Shown piece by piece: positions 1-8,985 of a DNA stretch of 64,000 bases (position 1 is the first letter of the stretch; every line of letters starts with the position of its first letter). The position numbers and the translations under genes were made by a program. The DNA lies in contig CACZNH010000007.1 of NCBI GenBank assembly GCA_902782465.1, forward strand, positions 135,255-199,254, in the 5' to 3' direction. The notes beneath the pieces are model-generated. The model did no database searches. It worked only from the letters and a program-made list of their open reading frames with translations, and was not told the DNA's origin. The stretch is from an uncultured Bacteroidales bacterium (GTDB lineage Bacteria; Bacteroidota; Bacteroidia; Bacteroidales; Muribaculaceae).

Positions 1-119
1 AAAATTTGATTAAGTCAATACATTTGAGTAATTTTGACGTCTTATTGACAGCGGGTGCCGGCGATATCGCCAATCTGCTGCCTGAAATTTGTGCTGAATA
101 CAAGAAGCAAAAGCGTTGA
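1..119 (+). CDS. murC: UDP-N-acetylmuramate--L-alanine ligase, C-terminal end (partial)
   Basis: Only the last 38 residues lie in the window; the frame opens at base 3 and stops at TGA 117-119. The segment DVLLTAGAGDIANLLPEI resembles the C-terminal domain end of Mur ligases, where a GAGDI motif is typical of MurC, which adds L-alanine to UDP-MurNAc in the cytoplasm. Its position directly before ftsQ, ftsA and ftsZ is the usual dcw-cluster order and supports the assignment. The stop codon overlaps the ftsQ start, so the two are probably translationally coupled. Confidence 0.8.
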   Translation, partial: NLIKSIHLSNFDVLLTAGAGDIANLLPEICAEYKKQKR

Positions 120-1048
120 AACGACTGATACAAAATATTATACTCCTCGTGCTGGCAATAGCTTTGGCAGCCGGCATCCTGTGGGCTCGCAGCAAGGCTC
201 ATGAGGAGTTGTGTACTTCTGTCAATGTTGAAGTCATCAACAGCGACAGCACCTCGTTTGTAACGCCTCAGGGAGTACTCAACGACCTCAACAGCCAGGG
301 TGTGAAACTGGTTGGCAAGAAACTTTCCAGCATTGATGCCTCGGATATCGAGGAGGCACTCAGGCAGTCGCCTTATTTGGAGAGTGCCGACGTGGTGAAG
401 TGCCAGGATGGCCGTGTCCTCATCAGGGTGAGCCAACTGGTGCCCGTGCTGCGCGTGTTTGACGGTGAGCAGTCTTATTACGTCAACCGTGCAGGCAAGC
501 GTATGGCGGCAACTGCCAACTATCACAGTGACGTGCCCATCGTGCAGGGCCATTTCACCAAGAAGTACCCCGTTACACGGCTGTTGCCGCTCATCGACTA
601 TGTGGAGCGCGACTCGCTGCTGCACTCGCTGGTGACGATGTACCAGGTGCGTGACACCAACAACATCATTATCGTGCCCGAGTTCAGCGGCCATGTGGTG
701 AACATCGGCAACGCCAGCGGCTTTGAAAACAAGTTTGCCAAGCTCAAGCTGTTCTATAAAGAAGTGATGCCCAAGCGTGGCTGGAACACCTTTGACACCA
801 TCTCGGTGAAGTGGAACCATCAGATTGTCGCTACCCGACGCGCCAAGGCCGTGCCACAGGTCGTGCAGTATGACCCCGAGGATGATGAACAGGCACCCGA
901 CATCGAGACAATGACCGTTGGCACCGCCGACGAAGGCAAGAAGTCAGCTCAGGACGAGGGTGCCAAAAAAGAGGAAGCCAAGAAGCAGGAAGCCAAACCC
1001 GCCGAACAGCCCGCCGACAAGTCAACAACCAACAAGAAGAATAATTAA
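116..1048 (+). CDS. ftsQ: cell division protein FtsQ
   Basis: This is a 310-residue bitopic membrane protein of the divisome, linking early and late division proteins on the periplasmic side. One hydrophobic segment lies at about residues 5-22, followed by a POTRA-like region at about 35-110 and a beta domain. The C-terminal 45 residues are a low-complexity Lys/Glu/Ala tail. The start is a TTG at 116 that overlaps the murC stop by two bases; no ATG fits before the membrane anchor. Sequence similarity among FtsQ proteins is low, so the call rests on topology plus position between murC and ftsA. Confidence 0.85.
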   Translation: MKRLIQNIILLVLAIALAAGILWARSKAHEELCTSVNVEVINSDSTSFVTPQGVLNDLNSQGVKLVGKKLSSIDASDIEEALRQSPYLESADVVKCQDGRVLIRVSQLVPVLRVFDGEQSYYVNRAGKRMAATANYHSDVPIVQGHFTKKYPVTRLLPLIDYVERDSLLHSLVTMYQVRDTNNIIIVPEFSGHVVNIGNASGFENKFAKLKLFYKEVMPKRGWNTFDTISVKWNHQIVATRRAKAVPQVVQYDPEDDEQAPDIETMTVGTADEGKKSAQDEGAKKEEAKKQEAKPAEQPADKSTTNKKNN

Positions 1049-1080
1049 CAACCAAACAAAATAAATATATCACCACTTTT

Positions 1081-2406
1081 ATGAAAAAGAACCAGTATAT
1101 TGTAGCACTTGAAATCGGCAGCTCCAAGATTGTTGGAGCCATTGCCGAGAAGTCATCGGATGGATTCTTGAATGTGCGTTATCTCCAGGAGGAGAAGCAC
1201 CTCAATTGCGTGAGATATGGCATTGTGCAGAATGTCGAGAATATCAAGAGTATCATCAACCGCATCCTCAAGAACCTCGAGGGCGCCGTTGACGGACGCA
1301 TCACTCAGGTGTATCTGGGCGTGAGCGGACGCTCGCTGCACAGCATCGTCAGCGAGGTGAACCGCAGCGTGGACACCACCGTCGCCATCACCAAGGAACT
1401 GATTGACCGCATCATCCGTGAAGCAACCAGTAACCCCATCCGCAACCACGATACGGTGGACATCGTGCCCCGTGCCTACTATGTTGACAAGGTAGAAACA
1501 CCGAATCCCGTGGGACAATTCGGTTCATCCATAAAAATCAAGGTTAACCTGATTGTCTCGAAGCCGTCACTCAAGCTCAACTTGAACCGACTGATGACCT
1601 TCGGTGTGCCCGCCAAGGATTATATCGTCACGCCGCTGGCTGTGGGCGAGCAGATTCTGAGCGAGAGCGACCGCGAACTGGGCTGCATGCTCGTCGATAT
1701 GGGTGCCGAGACCACAACGGTGTCTATCTACAAGAACAAGGCGCTCATTTACCTGAACACGCTACCCCTGGGTGGTCGCAACCTGACGCGTGACGTCATG
1801 ACTGGCCTGAACGTGCTCGAGGAGACCGCCGAGAATGTCAAGAAGAATATCAACAATCCGCTTGACCCGAACAATGTGAGCGAAGTGTCCATCGAAGGGG
1901 TTAGGGCTCGTGATGCTGCCAACTACATCAGTGCCCGCACTGGCGAAATCATCGCCAACATCAACCAGCAGCTTGCTAATGCCGAGGTTTCGCCTGAGGA
2001 AATCAAGAGCATCGTCCTCATCGGTGGATGTGCCCACTTGGGAGGTCTGCAGCAGAGGCTTGCCGAGACCATCAAGATCAAGGTGCGCATGGGACAGAAT
2101 CCCTCAACGATCAATATCCTCAATCCTGAAATCAACCGCATGGAGTACATCGAGATTTTCTCACTGCTGGCTAACGCTGCCGATAAAATCGGGGACGGCG
2201 AGACCTGTGTTGAACTCAACCGCTATGAGGACGGTCCCGTCTTTGAGGGATCGACACGTACCGCCGAGCCTGCACGTCCTGCTGCAGCTGCAAGACCTGC
2301 CAAGACCGCCAAGCCCGAGAAGAAAGGTTCTGGCTTCTTCACGAAACTGGGCAAAAAACTGAATAACCTGATGTCGGAGGATGATGCCAATGACGACGAC
2401 CAGTAA
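1081..2406 (+). CDS. ftsA: cell division protein FtsA
   Basis: This 441-residue actin-like ATPase tethers FtsZ to the membrane. Visible features are the phosphate-1 loop GSSKIVGAIAEK near the N-terminus, the phosphate-2 region DMGAETTTVSIYKN at about residue 212, and the adenosine-motif-like VLIGGCAHLGGL at about 318. The C-terminus has an Ala/Pro-rich linker and a short amphipathic helix (GSGFFTKLGKKLNNLM), the usual membrane-targeting sequence, followed by an acidic tail. It lies 32 bp after ftsQ and 53 bp before ftsZ, in the same direction. Confidence 0.96.
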   Translation: MKKNQYIVALEIGSSKIVGAIAEKSSDGFLNVRYLQEEKHLNCVRYGIVQNVENIKSIINRILKNLEGAVDGRITQVYLGVSGRSLHSIVSEVNRSVDTTVAITKELIDRIIREATSNPIRNHDTVDIVPRAYYVDKVETPNPVGQFGSSIKIKVNLIVSKPSLKLNLNRLMTFGVPAKDYIVTPLAVGEQILSESDRELGCMLVDMGAETTTVSIYKNKALIYLNTLPLGGRNLTRDVMTGLNVLEETAENVKKNINNPLDPNNVSEVSIEGVRARDAANYISARTGEIIANINQQLANAEVSPEEIKSIVLIGGCAHLGGLQQRLAETIKIKVRMGQNPSTINILNPEINRMEYIEIFSLLANAADKIGDGETCVELNRYEDGPVFEGSTRTAEPARPAAAARPAKTAKPEKKGSGFFTKLGKKLNNLMSEDDANDDDQ

Positions 2407-2459
2407 GTGCGTATCAAGAACCCCATTTATCAAAACACTAAAACAAATACTATCACAAT

Positions 2460-3863
2460 ATGGACGAGAATATTAAATTTGATGGAATCCATTCGGGCAA
2501 AGCTGTTCCCGAGCCGGACATCATGTCAAAGCTGGAAAAGGGTTCCGGTTTCCTGGACAAGGAGAATATGCGCACTATCATCAAGGTGATGGGCGTCGGC
2601 GGTGGCGGTAACAACGCCATCAACCACATGTATATGCAGAACATCGAGGGCGTTTCATTTGTTGTGCTCAATACCGACCGTCAACAGCTCAACGAGTCGC
2701 CTGTCCCCAACCGCGTGCTGCTGGGTCCCAACACGACCCACGGCCTGGGAGCCGGCAATGTGCCTGACGTGGCACGCCGGGCCGCCGAGGAGAGCGAGGC
2801 CGAGATTGCCCAACTCTTTGACGACGACACCAAGATGGTCTTCATCACTGCCGGTATGGGTGGTGGCACCGGTACGGGTGCCGCTCCTGTAGTGGCACGC
2901 ATCGCCCACGAGAAGGGGGTCCTCACCATCGGTATCGTGACCATACCCTTCTTGTTTGAGGGTCCCAAGAAGATTCTCAAGGCCCTTGGTGGTGCCGATG
3001 AGATGGGCAAGTATGTCGATGCCCTGCTCATCATCAACAACCAGCGCCTGACCGAGATTTACAAGGACCTCGACTTTACCAACGCCTTCGGTAAGGCCGA
3101 TGACACGCTGACCATCGCTGCCCGCAGCATCAGCGACCTGATTACCGTCAAGGGTAAAATCAACCTGGACTTCAACGATGTGAACACGACCCTGCGCAAT
3201 GGTGGCGCCGCCATCATCAGCTCGGGTTACGGTACCGGTGAACGCCGTGTGACCAAGGCCATCGAGGATGCCCTGGAGTCGCCGCTGTTGAAGAACCGTG
3301 ACGTTTATGGCTCGCAGAAGATTCTGATGAACTTCTACTATAATCCCAACAGCGAATCACCCCTGCTGATGGACGAGATGAACGAGATTCAGGAGTTCAT
3401 GGCCAACTTCGACCAGGAAGTGGATGTGATTTGGGGTATGGCGTTCGACACTTCGCTCGAGGATCAGATCAAGGTAACGGTGCTGGCTTCAGGATTCAAC
3501 GTGACGCTTGAGCATGAGACCCCCTTATCGCCGGTGCAGACCTCAGTGAGACGCGAACCCGAACCCGTTGGACCCAGGCTGGCCGACAAGCGCCTTGCCG
3601 ACGAGTATGGTGCCGAAGCCATCAACGACATCGTCTTGAAGCAGAACAAAGCACGCTATTTTGTGCTGGCTCCCGACGAGATGGACGATGATGATGTCAT
3701 CGATATGCTGGAGAAGACGCCGACCTTTGGCCGCAAGCCCGACTTCCGCAACCAGATTAAGGAACGCCAGCAGTCGTTTGCACAGGAGCGCCCTGTTGAG
3801 GTGCCCCGCGCTTCAAAACGTGCCGCCAGTGGCGACTCGCAGACCATCGACTTCGGAGAATAA
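2460..3863 (+). CDS. ftsZ: cell division protein FtsZ
   Basis: This 467-residue tubulin-like GTPase forms the Z ring. The N-terminal nucleotide-binding motif GVGGGGNNAINHMY is at about residues 43-56 and the tubulin signature GGGTGTGAAP starts at about 134. The C-terminal part after about residue 345 is a long, poorly conserved linker of Bacteroidetes type ending in SQTIDFGE. It is the last gene of the division cluster; a heptad-repeat hairpin follows within 10 bp of the stop. Confidence 0.98.
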   Translation: MDENIKFDGIHSGKAVPEPDIMSKLEKGSGFLDKENMRTIIKVMGVGGGGNNAINHMYMQNIEGVSFVVLNTDRQQLNESPVPNRVLLGPNTTHGLGAGNVPDVARRAAEESEAEIAQLFDDDTKMVFITAGMGGGTGTGAAPVVARIAHEKGVLTIGIVTIPFLFEGPKKILKALGGADEMGKYVDALLIINNQRLTEIYKDLDFTNAFGKADDTLTIAARSISDLITVKGKINLDFNDVNTTLRNGGAAIISSGYGTGERRVTKAIEDALESPLLKNRDVYGSQKILMNFYYNPNSESPLLMDEMNEIQEFMANFDQEVDVIWGMAFDTSLEDQIKVTVLASGFNVTLEHETPLSPVQTSVRREPEPVGPRLADKRLADEYGAEAINDIVLKQNKARYFVLAPDEMDDDDVIDMLEKTPTFGRKPDFRNQIKERQQSFAQERPVEVPRASKRAASGDSQTIDFGE

Positions 3864-3870
3864 ACCAATA

Positions 3871-3978
3871 TTAAGTTTTTAGTCTTAAGTTTTTAGTTTT
3901 AAGTAATAATACCATTGCCTGTAAATTTTCAGGCGAGAGAAATCATACTTACAACTAAAAACTTAAAACTTACAACTA
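3871..3978. repeat. intergenic heptad-repeat hairpin, core type B
   Basis: The left arm (3871-3905) repeats the word TTAAGTTTTTAG and its variants. The right arm (about 3945-3978) repeats AAAACTT/ACAACT and is its reverse complement. Between them is a core with inverted GCCT (3917-3920) and AGGC (3931-3934), flanked by AATAATACC and AATCATACTT. The same core occurs at 32344-32364 and 36246-36266. The element fills the gap between ftsZ and serS, and the A-rich arm runs up to the serS start. Confidence 0.9.
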
Positions 3979-3992
3979 TAAAAAACTGAAAA

Positions 3993-5264
3993 ATGCTGAC
4001 TTTACAACTCATTAACCAGGATCCCGAGGAGGTGATTCGTCGCCTTGCCGTCAAGCAGTTTGACGCCCATGAGCCCATCATGCGCATCGTGGAACTGGAT
4101 AAGCAGCGCCGTGCACTGCAGAAACAACGCGACGACAACGCCGCTGTACTCAATAAGATGGCCGCACAAATCGGTGCCCTCATGAAGCAGGGCAACCGCG
4201 ACGAGGCCGAGAAGGTCAAGGCTCAGGTGGCCGACCTCAAGACCGCCAACAAGGAGATTGACGATAACTTGACTGCCGCTCAGGACGAGATTACCGAAAT
4301 CCTGCTCAGCGTCCCCAACGTTCCTTACAGCGGCGTGCCCGAGGGCCGCACTGCCGAGGACAACGTGGTTGAGAAGACTGGCGGCAAGATGCCCGAACTG
4401 CCCGAGGATGCACTTCCCCACTGGGACCTGGCCAAGAAATACAATCTCATCGACTTTGACCTGGGTGTGAAGATCACCGGCGCGGGATTCCCCGTGTACG
4501 TTGGCAAGGGCGCACGACTGCAGCGTGCCCTGGTACAGTTCTTCCTCGACGAGGCCAGCAAGGCCGGATATGTGGAGATTGAGCCGCCCTTCGTGGTCAA
4601 CGAGGCATCGGGACTTGGAACGGGTCAGTTGCCCGACAAGGAGGGCCAGATGTACCACTGCCAGGTGGACAATTTCTACCTCATCCCCACTGCCGAGGTG
4701 CCCGTGACCAACATGTACCGCGACGTCATCATCCCGCAGGAGGAACTGCCCAAGAAGAACTGCGCCTTCTCGGCATGCTTCCGTCGTGAGGCAGGTTCCT
4801 ATGGCAAGGACGTGCGCGGCTTGAACCGCCTGCATCAGTTCGACAAGGTGGAAATCGTGCGCATCGAGAAGCCTGAAGATTCCTATGCCGCCCTCGAGGA
4901 GATGAAAGACCATGTGCAGGGACTGCTCGAGAAGCTGGAACTGCCGTGGCACATCCTGCGCCTGTGCGGTGGCGACATGAGCTTCACCAGTGCCATCACC
5001 TTCGACTTCGAGGTGTGGTCGGCCGCCCAGCAGCGCTGGCTCGAGGTGAGCAGCGTCTCCAACTTCGAGACCTATCAGGCCAACCGCCTCAAGTGCCGCT
5101 ACCGTGGCGATGACAAGAAGACGCATCTGTGCCACACCCTCAACGGTTCGGCACTGGCGCTGCCCCGCATCGTCGCTGCCCTGCTCGAGAACAACCAGAC
5201 GCCTGAGGGCATCCGCATCCCCGCCGCCCTGCAGCGTTACACCGGTTTCGACATCATCGACTGA
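3993..5264 (+). CDS. serS: seryl-tRNA synthetase
   Basis: This 423-residue class II aminoacyl-tRNA synthetase charges tRNA-Ser in the cytoplasm. Residues 1-105 form the charged, coiled-coil tRNA-binding arm. The catalytic domain shows motif 2 (ACFRREAGSYGKDVRGLNR, about residues 260-280) and motif 3 (NGSALALPRIVAALLENNQ, about 386-404). The length is normal. It has no obvious promoter of its own; the A-rich arm of the hairpin repeat forms its leader. Confidence 0.97.
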   Translation: MLTLQLINQDPEEVIRRLAVKQFDAHEPIMRIVELDKQRRALQKQRDDNAAVLNKMAAQIGALMKQGNRDEAEKVKAQVADLKTANKEIDDNLTAAQDEITEILLSVPNVPYSGVPEGRTAEDNVVEKTGGKMPELPEDALPHWDLAKKYNLIDFDLGVKITGAGFPVYVGKGARLQRALVQFFLDEASKAGYVEIEPPFVVNEASGLGTGQLPDKEGQMYHCQVDNFYLIPTAEVPVTNMYRDVIIPQEELPKKNCAFSACFRREAGSYGKDVRGLNRLHQFDKVEIVRIEKPEDSYAALEEMKDHVQGLLEKLELPWHILRLCGGDMSFTSAITFDFEVWSAAQQRWLEVSSVSNFETYQANRLKCRYRGDDKKTHLCHTLNGSALALPRIVAALLENNQTPEGIRIPAALQRYTGFDIID

Positions 5265-5270
5265 TTTTCA

Positions 5271-5364
5271 TTTAGGCTTTAGGCATTAGGCTTTAGGCGT
5301 TAGGGGGCATCCGCTTTGTAACGTTTAAAACCTAAAACCTAAAGCCTAAAACCTAAAGCCTAAA
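5271..5364. repeat. intergenic heptad-repeat hairpin, core type A
   Basis: The left arm (5271-5304) consists of TTTAGGC/ATTAGGC/GTTAGGG words. The right arm (about 5324-5364) consists of CCTAAAA/CCTAAAG words and pairs with it. The spacer holds GGGGGCATCCGC (5303-5314), a core also found at 11227, 13591, 18950, 42417 and, inverted, at 30743. The right arm ends two bases before the next start codon. Confidence 0.9.
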
Positions 5365-5365
5365 A

Positions 5366-6370
5366 ATGCGTAAAGCCTGGCTCGATAACATCAAGTTGAT
5401 AGCAATGTTTCTCGTGGTGGTGTATCACACGCCGCCACGTTATGACAATGCCCACGAGGCAGCGCTTTTCAATATGGGTGCCCCGGTGTTCTTCTTTGCT
5501 GCGGGCTACCTGTTCGATATCGCCAGGCAGCGCGGTTTCCTCAGCTTCCTGCGTCACCGCGCACAGCAGATTCTGGTGCCTTACACCACCTTTTTCATCA
5601 TTTTCTATGCCCTGTGGCTTGTCGTGGGACGCCGCATGGCGGGTCCCGAGGAGATGGAAATCGGCCTGATGACACCGCTGCGTCAATTCATTGAGGGCAC
5701 GCCCGACGTGGTGCTGGGACCTTTCTGGTTCCTGGCCGCCCTGTTTACCATGCAGCTCATTTATTACCCCATCAGGCGGTTTCTGTCGGGCTGTTGGCCC
5801 CTGGCCGTCGCCCTGCTGTTGAGCCTCTCGCTGCTTGTCATGCCCGACTTGCCGTGGTTCCGCCTGTGGAACCTTGACAAGGCCCTGTTGTACATGCCCA
5901 TCTATGCCATGGGCAACTGCTGCCGCCCGCTTGTGGAGCGGTTTGACTTCTCAGGACCATCCCGCTCGTTGTTGTGGATGGTGCTGGCGGCGCTGGGGCT
6001 GGGATTCCTGATTGTCGCACCTCTTCAAATCGACCGTAGTGTCGCCTACGTGTTGGCGCCCGTGGCGGTCATGCTCACCCTGCCGCTGTACACCGCTGTG
6101 TGCCGGTGGCTGGAGAGGTGCAGCCCTGCCCTGTGCCGTGTGGCTCGCGTGGTGGCGGTGGGCAGCATCACCTACCTGGCGTTGCAGAACTACCTTATCG
6201 GCATCATCAAGATGATGATTGCCAAGTTGATGGGCGCCCAGGTGTGGGACGGCAATCTGGTGCTCAAGGTGGCCGTGGCGCTGGCCGTAATGGTCATCCT
6301 CTATCCCATAGCCCTGTTTATTGACCGCCGCATGCCATGGCTACTAGGCAAGAAGAAATCCACATTATAA
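5366..6370 (+). CDS. membrane acyltransferase, acyltransferase-3 type
   Basis: This is a 334-residue polytopic membrane protein with about ten hydrophobic segments. It opens with the pattern of acyltransferase-3 (OafA/fucose-O-acetylase-like) enzymes: RKAWLDNIKLIAMFLVVVYH, where the final His at about residue 22 is the conserved catalytic-type residue. A later conserved-looking stretch, APVFFFAAGYLF, also fits. Such proteins move acetyl or other acyl groups onto sugars of surface glycans across the inner membrane. The substrate cannot be deduced; no glycan-synthesis genes are adjacent. A strong hairpin terminator follows. Confidence 0.8.
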   Translation: MRKAWLDNIKLIAMFLVVVYHTPPRYDNAHEAALFNMGAPVFFFAAGYLFDIARQRGFLSFLRHRAQQILVPYTTFFIIFYALWLVVGRRMAGPEEMEIGLMTPLRQFIEGTPDVVLGPFWFLAALFTMQLIYYPIRRFLSGCWPLAVALLLSLSLLVMPDLPWFRLWNLDKALLYMPIYAMGNCCRPLVERFDFSGPSRSLLWMVLAALGLGFLIVAPLQIDRSVAYVLAPVAVMLTLPLYTAVCRWLERCSPALCRVARVVAVGSITYLALQNYLIGIIKMMIAKLMGAQVWDGNLVLKVAVALAVMVILYPIALFIDRRMPWLLGKKKSTL

Positions 6371-6379
6371 TATGATATG

Positions 6380-6410
6380 AAGTATCGCAGGTTCCCAACT
6401 TGCGATACTT
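6380..6410 (+). terminator. intrinsic terminator after the acyltransferase gene
   Basis: AAGTATCGCAGGTT (6380-6393) pairs with AACTTGCGATACTT (6397-6410) around a CCC loop, giving a 14-bp stem with a single G-T pair. It is followed by GTTTAT. It lies 10 bp past the stop codon. Confidence 0.7.
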
Positions 6411-6525
6411 GTTTATGGTGGATGGGTGAAGCGGTTTTTCGTAAAATTGAATTATTTTAAGAGTTTTATCTAAGGTAAATGTCTATTATTTAACGATATT
6501 TTAGCAAAAACTGACAGAAAATATG

Positions 6526-6533
6526 TAACTTTG
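6526..6533 (+). promoter_or_regulatory. Bacteroidetes -7 element (TAACTTTG) of the first M6 protease gene
   Basis: TAACTTTG matches the TAnnTTTG -7 box of the primary sigma factor in Bacteroidetes. The -33 region about 20 bp upstream reads TTAG, not a good TTTG. Expected transcription start is near 6540, giving a 30-nt leader. Confidence 0.55.
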
Positions 6534-6570
6534 CGGGCTTTACCAATTAGAAACCAATATTGATTAGATA

Positions 6571-8787
6571 ATGAGTAAAACAGCAATCCTGCTGCTTACA
6601 GCAGCCATCTTAAGTGTGCAAGCCCTGGCGATTCCCGCCCACAAGGGATTCTTGCCCATGCCCCAACCCGACGGCACGATGGTAAGCATCGGCCTGGTGG
6701 GCGACGAGTTCTACCACTTCAACATCACCGAGGACGGCTATACCGTCATTCTGAACGATGCCGGTGCCTATGTTTATGCCCAGCTCGACGGTGACTTACT
6801 TGTAGAGAGCGACATCATTGCCCATAACGAGGGCGAGCGCAGTGCTGACGAGCTTGCCTTGCTGGCCGGCACGCCCAAGCGCCTGATGGACCGCACTGCC
6901 GTGGAGCAGGCCAACATCCGCCGCGTGAAGCGCAACGTGGACCTGTCGAACTTTGACCTGGCCAACTTCCACGGTCTGGTTATCCTCATCGACTTTGCCG
7001 ACGTGAAATTCAAGACCGAGGACCCCAAGGCGTTCTATACCGACATGTTCAGTACCGAAGGATTTACGGGCTTTGACGACCCAGTGAAGGGTACGCATGT
7101 GAACTGCCTGGGCAGTGTGCGCGACTACTTCAAGGACCAGTCCAACGGTGCGTTCAACCCGCCCTTTGATGTCTATGGCCCCTACACCTCGACGCGCAAC
7201 GCCAAGCAGTGCCAGAGCTACAGCTCGTCAATCTTCACCACCGCCTTGAAGAAGGCCAACGATGAAATCGACTTCAGCCAATATGACAATAACAACGACG
7301 GCAAGGTGGACATGATTTACTTCCTGGTTGCCGGATACTCGTCGAGCTACGACGGCAACAACAAGGGTTACCTGTGGCCCCACGCCTCGAACCTGTCCTA
7401 TACCTATGCCTCCTATGACGGCAAGTGGCTTGACCGCTATGCCTGCTCCACCGAGCTGTACGGCTTTGAGAGCAGCCCCTCGACGGTGACTGTTGAGGGT
7501 ATAGGAACCATCTGCCACGAGTTCAGTCACGTGCTGGGCTTGCCCGACTTCTATGACACCGATTATTCTGACGGTGGCGGACAGAGTCACGACCCGGGAG
7601 GTTGGGACGTGATGGCTGGCGGTGCAGACTACAACTACGGCCGCACTCCTGCAGGCTACACCTTCTATGAGCGCTATGCCCTGGGATGGGCCAAGCCGCA
7701 TACCATCAAGAAGGCAGGTACCTACAGCCTTGAGGCCGTGAACACCTCGCGCGAGGGTTATATTCTGCGTTCTCCCGTCAAGAACGAGTTCTTCACCATC
7801 GAGAACCGCCAACGCACCGCTTGGGACGCCTATCTGCCGGGCCACGGAATGATTGTGACGCGTGTGGACAGCACCAACACCAGCGTATGGACCAATAACA
7901 AGCTCAACTGCAACCCCGACCACAACTACTTCGAGCTGCTGCGTGCCGGCAACAGCACCAGCGGAGACTCGGGCAGCGACCCCTTCCCCGGCACTTCGGG
8001 CAATCCCATGCTCACCAACGAGACGAATCCCAGCCTGAAGACATGGGCCGGCAAGAAGAACGACTTCAATATCGTGGGCATCCAGGAGAAGGATGGCGTT
8101 ATCACCTTTGAAGTCGTTGAGGACGGCTCCTTGATGACGATGGTCGAGGACTTTGAGTCGATGACTGCCAACACCAGCACGAGCGACGCCGGTGTCGAGG
8201 GTTCGTTGGCCACTTGGAACTTCACCAAGTCGGGCGTCAGGGCTCCCGGTGATGACCTCGCTAACGGCACCAACAGCGTGCTCATGAAGGTTCCCAGCCA
8301 GTTCTACAGCGTTACCGACGTGAACTGCAACAGCTATCTGGCCCAGCTGACGGTCTTCAACTCCACCACCTCTACTGCCAAGCTCGCGATGGAGTATTCG
8401 GTCGATGGTGGTGCCTCCTGGACCAAGGCACTGACGCCTGCGGGTTCTGCAGCTGCCGAGGTGCCCTCGAAGGTCACCGGCACCTGCTACTGGAGCCTGT
8501 CGATCAAGTCCAACACTCCTGCCCGCTTCCGCATCAGCCAGACGAGCGGCAGCAAGACCTCTCCCATCTATGTCGATGACTTTACCCTGTACTGCAAGGA
8601 GGATGCTTCTGACACGCTGCAGGGCGACGTGAATGGCGACAATCAGGTCAACATCAGTGACGTGAATGCCATCATCGCGATGATTCTGTCGGGCAAGATG
8701 GAATCCAACGGTGACGTGAACAAGGACGGCCAGGTCAACATCAGCGATATGAACCTGGTCATCTCAATCATCCTGAACGGAAATTAA
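6571..8787 (+). CDS. secreted M6-family metalloprotease with dockerin-like C-terminus
   Basis: This is a 738-residue exported zinc protease. A signal peptide (about residues 1-20) ends near LAIPA. The next 100 residues are a propeptide-like domain (PDGTMVSIGLVGDEFYHF) shared with the two following genes. The M6 (immune inhibitor A-like) catalytic domain has the zinc motif HEFSHVLGLPDFYD starting at His316, with Glu317 and His320. A beta-rich domain follows at about 525-680. Residues 685-738 hold two calcium-loop repeats of dockerin type (GDVNGDNQVNISDVNAII and a second copy). It is the first of three tandem paralogues and has its own promoter. It probably digests proteins outside the cell. 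Confidence 0.9.
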   Translation: MSKTAILLLTAAILSVQALAIPAHKGFLPMPQPDGTMVSIGLVGDEFYHFNITEDGYTVILNDAGAYVYAQLDGDLLVESDIIAHNEGERSADELALLAGTPKRLMDRTAVEQANIRRVKRNVDLSNFDLANFHGLVILIDFADVKFKTEDPKAFYTDMFSTEGFTGFDDPVKGTHVNCLGSVRDYFKDQSNGAFNPPFDVYGPYTSTRNAKQCQSYSSSIFTTALKKANDEIDFSQYDNNNDGKVDMIYFLVAGYSSSYDGNNKGYLWPHASNLSYTYASYDGKWLDRYACSTELYGFESSPSTVTVEGIGTICHEFSHVLGLPDFYDTDYSDGGGQSHDPGGWDVMAGGADYNYGRTPAGYTFYERYALGWAKPHTIKKAGTYSLEAVNTSREGYILRSPVKNEFFTIENRQRTAWDAYLPGHGMIVTRVDSTNTSVWTNNKLNCNPDHNYFELLRAGNSTSGDSGSDPFPGTSGNPMLTNETNPSLKTWAGKKNDFNIVGIQEKDGVITFEVVEDGSLMTMVEDFESMTANTSTSDAGVEGSLATWNFTKSGVRAPGDDLANGTNSVLMKVPSQFYSVTDVNCNSYLAQLTVFNSTTSTAKLAMEYSVDGGASWTKALTPAGSAAAEVPSKVTGTCYWSLSIKSNTPARFRISQTSGSKTSPIYVDDFTLYCKEDASDTLQGDVNGDNQVNISDVNAIIAMILSGKMESNGDVNKDGQVNISDMNLVISIILNGN

Positions 8788-8812
8788 TCCCATCTCTGGA
8801 TGACAGATAATC

Positions 8813-8939
8813 GTGCTATCGCACGAGCAACAGAAACAACAGACAGATTTCGGAAACACATGCGAATTCCACACCCAAACAGATGGGACATTTGTCCCAA
8901 GAGAGCGGATGCGTCTATTCCCATTGTTTCCGAAATCTG
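8813..8939. repeat. nested inverted repeats between two M6 protease genes
   Basis: The perfect 15-bp inverted repeat CAGATTTCGGAAACA (8844-8858) and TGTTTCCGAAATCTG (8925-8939) encloses a smaller palindrome, TGGGACA-TT-TGTCCCA (8884-8899). Just upstream is CGTGC-TATC-GCACG (8813-8826). No clear T-run follows, so it may be a folded leader or transcript-processing structure rather than a simple terminator. Confidence 0.65.
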
Positions 8940-8985
8940 TGTTTATTACATAACCAACTTTTAGTGTAATTTTATCTGAAGCAAC

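Noticed and set aside
5271-5364. Telomere-type repeats (TTTAGGC/TTAGGC look like eukaryotic telomere words)
   Set aside because: Units vary, are few, form inverted arms and lie between ordinary bacterial genes far from any DNA end.
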